Positions 1-7,623 of a stretch of DNA of 33,862 nt are shown here, one piece after another. The DNA comes from a virus. The position numbers and the translations under genes are program-made. The DNA is taken from IMG/VR virus record IMGVR_UViG_3300047365_000343, positions 1 to 33,862 of that record; one strand, written 5' to 3'. Numbering within the stretch: position 1 is the first letter of the stretch; each line of letters begins with the position of its first letter. The notes under the pieces were generated by a model. That model ran no database searches and had not been told where the DNA came from. It saw only the letters and a program-made list of their open reading frames with translations.

Positions 1-122
1 CCACCAACCAACTTAATTTTATATTCTTTCAATTTAGTAAGTTGCTCTTCTGCTTGAGCAATTTTTGCTTCGGCATCTTTGAGTTGACCTTCAAATTCAG
101 CTTTAAGAGTTGTGGAATCCAT
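1..122 (-). CDS. Coiled-coil small phage protein, 3' end outside window
   Basis: The first 40 residues are visible, starting MDSTTLKAEFEGQLKDAEAK and continuing with a charged heptad-like pattern rich in Ala, Glu, Leu and Lys, which suggests a coiled coil. The ATG lies 35 nt downstream of the stop codon of the glycine-rich adhesin gene, and a TATAAATA late promoter fills most of that gap, so this gene probably begins a new late transcript. No enzyme motif is visible. The function is unknown; a structural or assembly role is inferred only from the position and the late promoter. The rest of the gene is beyond the left edge. Confidence 0.7.
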   Translation of the reverse strand, partial: MDSTTLKAEFEGQLKDAEAKIAQAEEQLTKLKEYKIKLVG

Positions 123-133
123 AATTATTAAAC

Positions 134-147
134 ATGATTATAATCAT
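134..147. repeat. 14-nt perfect palindrome in late leader
   Basis: ATGATTATAATCAT is identical to its reverse complement. It lies directly between the late promoter motif and the start codon of the left-edge gene, so it would be in the first nucleotides of the transcript. As RNA it could form only a small hairpin; as DNA it could be a binding site. Function not known. Confidence 0.5.
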
Positions 148-155
148 ATTTATAG
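147..155 (-). promoter_or_regulatory. T4-type late promoter (CTATAAATA)
   Basis: The minus strand reads CTATAAATA. This contains the full TATAAATA late -10 motif used by T4-like phages, which is recognised by the phage late sigma factor gp55. It starts two bases after the stop codon of the adhesin gene (158-160) and lies about 25 nt before the ATG at 122. The match and position are seen; activity is inferred. Confidence 0.7.
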
Positions 156-157
156 GG

Positions 158-1921
158 TTACTGGTCTATTGTATTAGTATTTGGGAATGCTCTTCCTGGT
201 CCCCAAATAATTCTTACTGCGCCTGAAGCACCAGTGCGACCAGAGTTATGGTTAGCTCCACCAGCTCCACCACCATATGATCCACCAGCTCCACCTGAAT
301 GAACTCCACCATTAGTTACTCCAGTACCACCAGATCCATTACCACCACCTCCACCACCCCATCCGGAAGTGCCACTAGTTCCACCAGCACCATTGAAACC
401 TTGCCCTAAGATACCGACGCCACCGCCACCGCCACCTTTTCTTTGGGAGTCATTACTATCGGTGTCGTGATGAGCAGCTCCTCCTCCACCACCACCACCA
501 GCACCGGCACTACCACCAGTATATCCACCAGCATTACCACCATTACCAGAGTAACCGCCAGCTCCACCACCGCCGCCACCCCAATAGTCGCCAGAATGAG
601 AGAGTGACCCATTTCCGCCATTTCCGCCACCATCACCATAATAACCACCACCAGTACCAGCAGTATTCGTAGCAGTATTACTACCAGCACCTCCACCTAG
701 TCCACTGGCATAAGAATTATTTGACGCTGCCCCAAAATATGAACCTTGTCCACTTGCACCAACAACAACTGAGTAATTATATCCTGGAGTTACAGGAATA
801 TTATTTTTCCAACCGAGACCACCGCCTCCACCACCTTGAGTTCCACTTGCTCCTCCTCCGCCAACAGCAACAGCACAGACACTTGTTACTCCTGCTGGAG
901 CAGTCCATGTAAAGCTTCCTGTAGATGTATATTCTACTTGTCCTGCGGGATTGGAAATAATATTAATGTCTATAGAATTATCGGGATCATTACCATCTTG
1001 ATTAAAGTTTCCTTGAGCATCCGAAAATGAATTTGACGGAACCAAGATAGTTGCAGTAACACCAGCAGTTGCGACCGGGGTGAAAAGAGCAGTATACGAG
1101 AAACCACTACCAGTAAAGTTAGAAAGGGAACCGTTAGTAACAGTGATATCACCGACTACAAAATCTGTGGAACTTTCCGACAGGTCAAAAGATACGACCA
1201 TGGTCTCACTAACCCCAACAGAAGTTTGTGGGGAGGTAATGGCAACAGTGGGAGGAGTTGCATCGGGATTAGATACTAATACTCTACGTACTGGTCTGAT
1301 AGTAGCAGTTTCGTTTTTAGAGTATCCGTATACAAGTCCATTTCCACCATTGGTAGGGAACCATTTTCCAGCAGTAGTTGTATTTCCAGTATTATTACAA
1401 GAATCTGATGAAGATGTCCAAAGTTCTCCAATAGCATTTGAAGTTCCTGCACTAGTCGAATCAAATTCTTCAGAACTACCTTGCCACCCGGATGAATTTT
1501 TTAGATTAGTATATATCACACCCGCTTCTTGATGAGCCGGAATATACCAGTCATCAAATACAGTTCCATCTATTGTAATTGATAATGCTTGAACTGTTTG
1601 AAATACCGGATGCGTTGAACTAGCACCGGATAGAACGCTAGTATAAGTATTAAAATACCCATCCCACTCTGCATTAGGAGCTGTTGTGGTTCCTGGATAT
1701 GTGTGATTACCGTCGCATGATGCTGCGTTTTTATACTGTCCTTGAGATTGAGAAACCGATTTTTCGGCAATGTATATCTCATATATGGCTCCAGCGCCAT
1801 CTAAATTAGTAAATGACTCAGATCCTGTTGTAAGAAGACCAGCATAATATCCTCCCTGACTAGGAACCCACTGACCAATTCGCAGACTCCCAGATCCGCT
1901 TAGTAGCATTGATTGCATCAT
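158..1921 (-). CDS. Glycine-rich tail fibre adhesin with DUF1566-like and Ig-like domains
   Basis: A 587-residue three-part protein. Residues about 20-215 resemble the DUF1566/Lcl family: a 'DDWYIPAHQEAGVIY' segment is followed by 'GELWTSS' and ends 'IRPVRRV', the typical order in that family, some members of which have a C-type-lectin-like fold. Residues about 222-322 look like a bacterial Ig-like domain ('PPTVAITSP', 'FVVGDITVTNG'). From 328 on the chain is dominated by GGGGG runs and ends 'RAFPNTNTIDQ'. Polyglycine tips of this kind form the receptor-binding end of T-even-type adhesins (gp38). The gene starts one base after the stop of the 772-residue fibre (TGATATGATG; a second ATG follows at once), which suggests translational coupling and partnership with that fibre. 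Role as host-recognition tip is inferred. Confidence 0.75.
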   Translation of the reverse strand: MMQSMLLSGSGSLRIGQWVPSQGGYYAGLLTTGSESFTNLDGAGAIYEIYIAEKSVSQSQGQYKNAASCDGNHTYPGTTTAPNAEWDGYFNTYTSVLSGASSTHPVFQTVQALSITIDGTVFDDWYIPAHQEAGVIYTNLKNSSGWQGSSEEFDSTSAGTSNAIGELWTSSSDSCNNTGNTTTAGKWFPTNGGNGLVYGYSKNETATIRPVRRVLVSNPDATPPTVAITSPQTSVGVSETMVVSFDLSESSTDFVVGDITVTNGSLSNFTGSGFSYTALFTPVATAGVTATILVPSNSFSDAQGNFNQDGNDPDNSIDINIISNPAGQVEYTSTGSFTWTAPAGVTSVCAVAVGGGGASGTQGGGGGGLGWKNNIPVTPGYNYSVVVGASGQGSYFGAASNNSYASGLGGGAGSNTATNTAGTGGGYYGDGGGNGGNGSLSHSGDYWGGGGGGAGGYSGNGGNAGGYTGGSAGAGGGGGGGAAHHDTDSNDSQRKGGGGGGVGILGQGFNGAGGTSGTSGWGGGGGGNGSGGTGVTNGGVHSGGAGGSYGGGAGGANHNSGRTGASGAVRIIWGPGRAFPNTNTIDQ

Positions 1922-1922
1922 A

Positions 1923-4241
1923 TCAAATTAACCCCGAACCAGAAATATAACCAGTAGTAGCGTTGACAAACAATATAGTACAAACACCTCTTGCAGATAA
2001 TACTTTAGCACCCGTAGAACCATCAGTTGCAAGATATAAACTCATACCAGTTCCTTGGATAATATCTAAATCACTTGCGGAATTATTTACAATACTAACC
2101 ATATCACCTGCGGAAAAAACATTGGGGTTAACAGTATAATCGGTACTTGCATCGGTATTCATTACAAATTTTCCTGCATCACTAGCAACTAATGTATAAG
2201 TTCCGTTTTGAGGATTATTTCCTAAACTTCTTAACGGACCCATCGCATCAGATATAGATCCACTAACACCTAAATCACCAGTAATATCTACACCGCTAGT
2301 ATTGGTCTCCAATTTTTTTAAAGTTTGATAATATAATTCCGCAGATCCAGTTGAACTACCTACGTAAGTAATGTGTCCACCAGAATACAATCCAAGTGAA
2401 CTGCGAGCTTCAATGTTTAGACCTCCGCCACCAACACCGCCATTGTTGTCAGTGTTTCTAATATATGCTTCATTAGATCCAGCAAAAATTTTAAGGTAGT
2501 TGTTATTTCCAGCAGAAATATCCAACTCACCACCATTACTAACATCACCTAATGTGATTTTATTATTGGTTTGAGCACCTCTACCAGTTACACTATCAAG
2601 CGTGTCGTCTGCAGCAATAGCACTTTGAACGACGATTGTTCCAATCATCCCTGTATGACTAGCAACCCCACATTGATAATAAAAAGTTCCTGTACTTCTT
2701 GGTTGCCAAGAAACCGTATTAGTTCCTTCTCCAACAGCTGATGGATTACTTACACTAACACCACCATCAGATACCCTAATATACATTGGGTGTCCACCAC
2801 CCAAATTAGTATTATCAAATATAAGTGTATCCCCTGCTTTAATAGTTATTGTGGGATCCGATGCATTAGTATGAGTGGTAACTCGATCTGTTCCTGAAAT
2901 ACTATAATCACTACCATTTCCTGAATTGGTAGTTATGTTAATAGTAATACCTTCAACACCAATAGGTTGATCTATCCATGCATAATCTGTGCCATTCCAA
3001 CTAAGAACATTGCCTTGAGTGGGGTTAGATTGATTTAAATGTGTATCTACATCAGCATCTGTATAACCAGAAATAGAAACCCAATCAAAATTAGTTCCAT
3101 CCCATCCCAATACTTGTCCTGTAGTTGGAGATCCACCTGCTTCAGCAACATTATATACAATACTATATGGTGTCCTGTATTCATAATTATTATCTCCGTC
3201 AACCCATTGCAGTAAATCACCATTATTTGGATTTGTATCAGATTTTACATCAATTAAATGTTGAATACTCGGGTATGTGTTTATCCACCCAGAACCATCA
3301 TATGCAAGTAGCTGATGTTGTGTTGCAGATGTAATTGTTACATCCGTTACATTATTTAAAGCAAAACTACTAACCCCACCTGTAAAAGTTGTCCAAGTAA
3401 CATTTCCTGCGCCATCACTGGTAAGAACCTGAGAACTACTTCCATTGCTGGATGGGTAAGTTAAACCTCCAGCGGTAAGATTACCTGTAGTAAGAGTACC
3501 TGTAGTGGTAATATCTTGTGTAGTTGTTGCTCCACTTGTTAAGACAGCATCTAATGTTTGTGTTTCTGTTGTTAAATATCCAGCAGTACTATGATCACCC
3601 CATCCATATGCAGTATCCCAGTCAGATGAATTATTTGTTGTGATGCTATATCCACCTGAACCATCTGTAGTCATCAGACCAGCAGTGGTAAAATCTCCAT
3701 CAAGAACTACATCAGCATGTGAAGTTTCTGATGTTAAATATCCAGCAGTACTATGATCACCCCATCCATATGCTGTATCCCAAGTACCTATCTTGGCAGC
3801 AGTAACACCAGCAGCATCACCAAGAGATGTTAGATACCCAACAACAGCATGATTACCCCAACCATACGCAGAATTCCAGTTAGTAGAATTACCACCCGTA
3901 GCAGTTATTGTTCCATTAAATGTAGAACTTCCTGGAGCAAGAGTTAATTCTATAGTAGTAGCATCGCTATAGAATGAAGAAGTTCGGATACTGTTAGCAA
4001 CCACTTGTCCAGCAATATCAATATTACTACCAAGAGTATCAGTTATATTATATTGATTAAGATCTAAGTGACCGGAAAGCCTTGGCGATGGATCATTAAC
4101 TAAATTAACCTGATTAAAAGTAACTGCGCCCGCAGCAGCATTCCAACTGGATCCATCCCAAGAATAGACAATACCAGCAGATGTATGAGTAAAAGACCCG
4201 TCTGTTGGTTGCCCTGCTGTTGCGGGAAAATTGATTGCCAT
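1923..4241 (-). CDS. Modular tail fibre with embedded cupredoxin-like domain
   Basis: 772 residues. The N-terminus (MAINFPATAGQPTDGSFTHT, then 'YSWDGSSW') is a common phage fibre start. Shaft modules follow: three copies of a WDTAYGWGDHSTAGYLT-type repeat (about 121-138, 153-171, 207-225), an 'LTAGGLTYP...VLTSDGAGNVTW' module and an 'LSWNGTDYAW' module. Residues about 430-540 form a cupredoxin-like domain: 'ITIKAGDTLIF', 'GGGHPMYI', 'TGTFYYQCG', 'ASHTGMIGTIVV', with candidate copper ligands His484, Cys524, His529 and Met532. The last 100 residues ('GTYTLVASDAGK' onward) are paralogous to the C-terminus of the 799-residue fibre. A strong Shine-Dalgarno sequence (GGAAGGAGC) and a CTAAATAAC late-promoter-like motif precede the ATG. 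Probably a long tail fibre whose tip is the downstream glycine-rich protein. Confidence 0.8.
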   Translation of the reverse strand: MAINFPATAGQPTDGSFTHTSAGIVYSWDGSSWNAAAGAVTFNQVNLVNDPSPRLSGHLDLNQYNITDTLGSNIDIAGQVVANSIRTSSFYSDATTIELTLAPGSSTFNGTITATGGNSTNWNSAYGWGNHAVVGYLTSLGDAAGVTAAKIGTWDTAYGWGDHSTAGYLTSETSHADVVLDGDFTTAGLMTTDGSGGYSITTNNSSDWDTAYGWGDHSTAGYLTTETQTLDAVLTSGATTTQDITTTGTLTTGNLTAGGLTYPSSNGSSSQVLTSDGAGNVTWTTFTGGVSSFALNNVTDVTITSATQHQLLAYDGSGWINTYPSIQHLIDVKSDTNPNNGDLLQWVDGDNNYEYRTPYSIVYNVAEAGGSPTTGQVLGWDGTNFDWVSISGYTDADVDTHLNQSNPTQGNVLSWNGTDYAWIDQPIGVEGITINITTNSGNGSDYSISGTDRVTTHTNASDPTITIKAGDTLIFDNTNLGGGHPMYIRVSDGGVSVSNPSAVGEGTNTVSWQPRSTGTFYYQCGVASHTGMIGTIVVQSAIAADDTLDSVTGRGAQTNNKITLGDVSNGGELDISAGNNNYLKIFAGSNEAYIRNTDNNGGVGGGGLNIEARSSLGLYSGGHITYVGSSTGSAELYYQTLKKLETNTSGVDITGDLGVSGSISDAMGPLRSLGNNPQNGTYTLVASDAGKFVMNTDASTDYTVNPNVFSAGDMVSIVNNSASDLDIIQGTGMSLYLATDGSTGAKVLSARGVCTILFVNATTGYISGSGLI
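3571..3620. repeat. 50-nt direct repeat, copy 1 (fibre shaft)
   Basis: This stretch matches 3733-3782 at 49 of 50 positions. It encodes the WDTAYGWGDHSTAGYLT shaft repeat of the 772-residue fibre. Its last 28 bases (3593-3620) are also identical to 7168-7195 in the neighbouring fibre gene. Confidence 0.9.
3733..3782. repeat. 50-nt direct repeat, copy 2 (fibre shaft)
   Basis: Second copy of the shaft-encoding repeat, 162 nt (54 codons) from copy 1 and differing from it at one position. A third, more diverged copy lies near 3830-3880. Confidence 0.9.
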
Positions 4242-4261
4242 TTCTAAAATGCTCCTTCCGT

Positions 4262-4270
4262 GTTATTTAG
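4262..4270 (-). promoter_or_regulatory. Late-promoter-like CTAAATAAC motif
   Basis: The minus strand reads ACTAAATAACAC in the 54-nt gap between the two fibre/tip pairs. It keeps the TAAATA core of the T4 late consensus but lacks its first TA. The same nine bases occur ahead of gp25 (29196-29204). A GGAAGGAGC Shine-Dalgarno sequence follows before the ATG at 4241. Promoter activity is inferred from recurrence and position. Confidence 0.5.
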
Positions 4271-4295
4271 TATGTCAATGTAGGACTGATTTAAT

Positions 4296-5024
4296 TTAAA
4301 CGGGCCAATCTAACCGCACATATCCTCCACCTCCAGTGCCACCACCCCAGTTTCCTGAACCGGTTCCTCCACCATAGTTTCCACCGTTGGGTGCATAGTT
4401 GTATCCATCAGTTCTCCCATTCGTTCCAGCGGATCCACCATTGCGACCTCCACCACCAGGAGATCCGTCATACCCATACGAAGCACCACCGCCACCACCA
4501 CTCGGAACGGGGAAGCCACTACCAGTTCCAGCGGCACCGCCCCCTGCTCCATTATTTGCTAATGCATATCCTCCATATCCACCGTTGCCGCCGCCAGTAC
4601 CACCTAGGTTTCCTGCCCCCATATCAGATCCATTACCTCCAAAAAATGAACCTACATTACCTGATCCACCACCACCACTACCACCACCAGTGGTGGTGGT
4701 TGGGTTTCCTCCGAATGCATATGCAGATCCATTATCACCAACAAAGATACTGCTACCACCGGCAGCGACGCCACTACCACCAGCGCCAACGATTACTTGG
4801 TAAGATGTTCCTTGAGTTACATTTACAACTGAGTGAGCAGCACCGCCTCCGCCACCGCCGCCGCGATTACTAGACATACCTCCAGAACCTCCTCCAATTA
4901 ATCTTACTCTTATCATCATAGTTGCTGGCGCGACCCAATTAAATGTTCCGCTATCTGTGTATATTCGGAAACCGGGATCAGGAGGACCATCACCACTATA
5001 ACCAAGTAAAATTTGTTGCGTCAT
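4296..5024 (-). CDS. Glycine-rich fibre tip / adhesin
   Basis: 242 residues. A short N-terminal part ('GFRIYTDSGTFNWVAPA') leads into long polyglycine stretches (GGGGGGGAAH, GGNGGYGGYA, GGGTGGGGYV), ending 'VRLDWPV'. The block 'GTFNWVAPATMMIRVRLIGGG' followed by 'SYQVIVGAGGSG' parallels 'GSFTWTAPAGVTSVCAVAVGGG' and 'NYSVVVGASGQG' of the 587-residue adhesin, so the two tips are paralogues. Polyglycine helices make the receptor-binding end of T-even gp38-type adhesins. The start overlaps the stop of the 799-residue fibre (TAATG) and has a strong Shine-Dalgarno sequence (CGGAGGT) 8 nt upstream. It is probably the tip of that fibre; receptor unknown. Confidence 0.7.
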   Translation of the reverse strand: MTQQILLGYSGDGPPDPGFRIYTDSGTFNWVAPATMMIRVRLIGGGSGGMSSNRGGGGGGGAAHSVVNVTQGTSYQVIVGAGGSGVAAGGSSIFVGDNGSAYAFGGNPTTTTGGGSGGGGSGNVGSFFGGNGSDMGAGNLGGTGGGNGGYGGYALANNGAGGGAAGTGSGFPVPSGGGGGASYGYDGSPGGGGRNGGSAGTNGRTDGYNYAPNGGNYGGGTGSGNWGGGTGGGGYVRLDWPV

Positions 5025-7423
5025 TAACTTATACCTCCGCCAGCAATATACGCAATACTACTACCACCACCTTCCCCATAAAGAATTGAGCAAACAGTTC
5101 TTGCTGCTAGGGTAAAGTTGCCACTACTTCCATCAGCAGCGTTGTAAAGCGTCGTTCCGCTACCCTGAGCAATAGTTACACTACTAGAAGAGTGTGCAAT
5201 AATCGTAATCATGGCTCCAGTACCAAACACATTGTTGGGAATTGTGATTGTATGAGCACCATTAACTCTTACTTGTTTGCCTGCATCGCTAGAAACTAAG
5301 GTATAATTGCCAGTACCTCCACTTGATGTACCAAGATATCTTACGTCTCCAATTGAGTCACTGACTGTGCCATAAAATACAGAGTTGCCGTCATCATCAA
5401 CAGTAACAATGAAAGCACTGTTGTCAGATTTACGAATCTCAACGCCACTAGTGCCACCATAGAAATAGGTTTTGCCGCTATCGACTTGCAATACGTTATG
5501 TCCACCACCTGTTATGTAACTATTTACATTAGGTAAATCAAGACTTCCAGTTACTGTAGCACCAGTAGTAGTGGTTTCAAATTTCTTGTTACTGTCGTAA
5601 TAAAGTTCTGCAGCACCAGATGAAGTAAGTTTTAAAGCAGTTTTATCTGCATTAAGACCCGCCTTCATTGTGGTAACATTTGCAGTTATATCAAGGTTGT
5701 TGCTACCAGCAACAGCAATTTTTAAGTTGTTAGCACCATCCCGGTATATTTGTACGTTAGCATCATTAATGACGACACGTGTTGCAGTAAGATCACCAAC
5801 TTCAATATTATTAGATGTAATATTACCTCTACCAGTTACAGTGTCAAGTGTGTCTACCTCGGCGGCACTACCTCCGCCAGTTTGATCTGCTACCCAAGCA
5901 TAATCAGTTCCATTCCAACTTAAGATTTCTCCGGAAGATGCACCACTAGTATTCAAATGTACATCAACACCAGCGTTGATAGTTGATTGCAGTCCACCAA
6001 TAGATGCTCCACTGAAACTAATGGTAGTATTTTGGAAGTCAATAGAAGTTCCTGCTGCATTAATACTACCACCAAAATCAAGACTCAAACTTTCAGCAGC
6101 AATCCTACCAGTAACATTAACACCCTGCGCGGAAGTTTCAAATCTTTTTCCGTTAGATCCATAATGCAACTCAACTGCGCCGCCATTGAGAATTGATATT
6201 CCGCCACTAGCACCACTACCTTTTAGATAAACATCATATGATCCAATAGTACTAGTATTGGGTGCAATAGTTAAACTTCCTGTTGTACCATTGCTATTCC
6301 AATCAAAGAAAACATCAGGATGTCCAGATGCATGTCCAGTTCCAAGTCCTAATCCTGTGCCATCTTTTAGTACAAGATAGTTTGTTTGAGAACCTGGATA
6401 TCCAGACACACTAGCGTTGTATACAATGCCGTCGTTTGGAGTCCAATTGGTTCCATCATACGCAAAAAATTCACCAGTTGCTAAACCAGTTGTATCTACA
6501 TTTCCGATCTCATTAATATCAGTTATACCACCAGCAGCAAGTGGTGGGGAAGCATCAACCCACTGAGAACTATCTGCATCTTCATAGTAAACTTTAAGGC
6601 GTCCTTTATCACTTTCCCACCACAAATCACCCGCAACAGGCGAACTAGGGATAGTATTACTAATACTTACTACTCCTGTTCCCGGTGTTAGTGATTGCCA
6701 AGTTACTGCACCAAGACCATCACTTGTAAGTAACTGTCCTGAAGATCCATTAGTAGTTGGATAAGTTAAACCACCAGCAGTCAGAGCACCAGTGATTGTT
6801 ACACCATTAGTAGTGGTTTCAATTCTTGGATTGCCATCATAGTAAAGATTTACAGAATTGTCCTCGGTTGCTGTAATTAAAAACTCAGAACCGACACGAT
6901 TCTTAACGAATAATTGATTAGTAAAGAGGTTAAGCTTACCATTACCAGATTTTTTAATGTGGGTATCGTTGAATCCGGCGGAATTATCATGATATATTTT
7001 TAACTGTAATTGAGAAGCACCAGCTACACCGTCTTGTCCAAAAAGTTCAATATTATCAGTAGTAAGTCCTCCAACTTCAATATCATTCGTTGTAACTGCA
7101 CCTCTACCAGTTACACTATCGAGTGTATCGGATGATGATATTGACGTTAAATAACCTGCTTGACTGTGATCACCCCATCCATATGCAGTATCCCAATTGG
7201 ATATCTGAGCATTAGTAAGAGGTTTGTATTGTGATAGATTAGGTGGGGTATATGAAAATATCCCGTTAGTATTATTATAAGATAATCCTGCGGTCCCTAC
7301 AGCATTTACAGTAACCGAAATAGAATCCAATGTCACCGCATTACTTAAATCGCTAGCGATTTCGTTGATCTCAATTCTCTGTTCATCTAGACTAAATGTC
7401 TTCGCTACGTTCCTAAGTGCCAT
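5024..7423 (-). CDS. Modular tail fibre protein (first fibre of the pair)
   Basis: 799 residues beginning MALRNVAKTFSLDEQRIEIN. One WDTAYGWGDHSQAGYLT shaft repeat lies at about 77-93. Modules shared with the 772-residue fibre follow in a different order: 'DTLDSVTGRG' and 'DTLDTVTGRG', 'LTAGGLTYP...LLTSDGLGAVTW', 'ILSWNGTDYAWV', and three 'xxELYYDSNKKFETTTTG'-type modules. The C-terminal 100 residues ('NYTLVSSDAGKQV' onward) are paralogous to those of the other fibre. There is no cupredoxin-like segment. It overlaps the preceding small gene by 11 nt and its stop overlaps the start of the 242-residue tip. The repetitive beta-rich sequence is typical of trimeric fibre shafts; attachment point on the virion is not shown. 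Confidence 0.8.
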   Translation of the reverse strand: MALRNVAKTFSLDEQRIEINEIASDLSNAVTLDSISVTVNAVGTAGLSYNNTNGIFSYTPPNLSQYKPLTNAQISNWDTAYGWGDHSQAGYLTSISSSDTLDSVTGRGAVTTNDIEVGGLTTDNIELFGQDGVAGASQLQLKIYHDNSAGFNDTHIKKSGNGKLNLFTNQLFVKNRVGSEFLITATEDNSVNLYYDGNPRIETTTNGVTITGALTAGGLTYPTTNGSSGQLLTSDGLGAVTWQSLTPGTGVVSISNTIPSSPVAGDLWWESDKGRLKVYYEDADSSQWVDASPPLAAGGITDINEIGNVDTTGLATGEFFAYDGTNWTPNDGIVYNASVSGYPGSQTNYLVLKDGTGLGLGTGHASGHPDVFFDWNSNGTTGSLTIAPNTSTIGSYDVYLKGSGASGGISILNGGAVELHYGSNGKRFETSAQGVNVTGRIAAESLSLDFGGSINAAGTSIDFQNTTISFSGASIGGLQSTINAGVDVHLNTSGASSGEILSWNGTDYAWVADQTGGGSAAEVDTLDTVTGRGNITSNNIEVGDLTATRVVINDANVQIYRDGANNLKIAVAGSNNLDITANVTTMKAGLNADKTALKLTSSGAAELYYDSNKKFETTTTGATVTGSLDLPNVNSYITGGGHNVLQVDSGKTYFYGGTSGVEIRKSDNSAFIVTVDDDGNSVFYGTVSDSIGDVRYLGTSSGGTGNYTLVSSDAGKQVRVNGAHTITIPNNVFGTGAMITIIAHSSSSVTIAQGSGTTLYNAADGSSGNFTLAARTVCSILYGEGGGSSIAYIAGGGIS
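7146..7195. repeat. Fibre shaft repeat shared with neighbouring fibre gene
   Basis: Homologous to the 50-nt repeats at 3571 and 3733. The 28 bases 7168-7195 are identical to 3593-3620. It encodes the single WDTAYGWGDHSQAGYLT copy of the 799-residue fibre and gives a patch of DNA identity between two adjacent fibre genes. Confidence 0.85.
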
Positions 7424-7622
7424 TGGAATTAATTAACTGGTGTAATAGGGATTTGATCTCACTAATTTCACTTTTTACATAATCCAGATCCTGCTCCATA
7501 TTGCGAAACTTATTTCTGGATTTTTTATACTTTTCAAAAGCTGATCTGTCAGTATTTATGATTGCACCTGTATCAACATCACGATACAGATTATTCTCAT
7601 CTTGCACTTTAATATATGTCAT
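7413..7622 (-). CDS. Small coiled-coil phage protein
   Basis: 69 residues starting MTYIKVQDENNLYRDVDTGA. The N-terminal part ('LYRDVDTGAIINTDRSAFEKY') resembles a small protein I recall from many T4-like cyanophages, and the C-terminus (about 40-65) is a heptad-like coiled coil. The frame opens further upstream, but only to a TTG; ATG at 7622 sits one base after the stop of the giant upstream gene (TGATATG), the same junction as at 1925-1921, so I chose it. It overlaps the next fibre gene by 11 nt. A connector or chaperone role next to the fibres is possible but not shown. Confidence 0.7.
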   Translation of the reverse strand: MTYIKVQDENNLYRDVDTGAIINTDRSAFEKYKKSRNKFRNMEQDLDYVKSEISEIKSLLHQLINSNGT

Positions 7623-7623
7623 A

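Noticed and set aside
1265-1450. Possible diversity-generating retroelement variable region in the DUF1566-like domain
   Set aside because: The segment is not enriched in AAC/AAT codons in the required pattern, and no template repeat or reverse transcriptase is visible in the window.
4391-4873. His- and Pro-rich frames on the plus strand
   Set aside because: They are readings of the complement of polyglycine codons (GGN gives CCN, CAC and similar), not independent genes.
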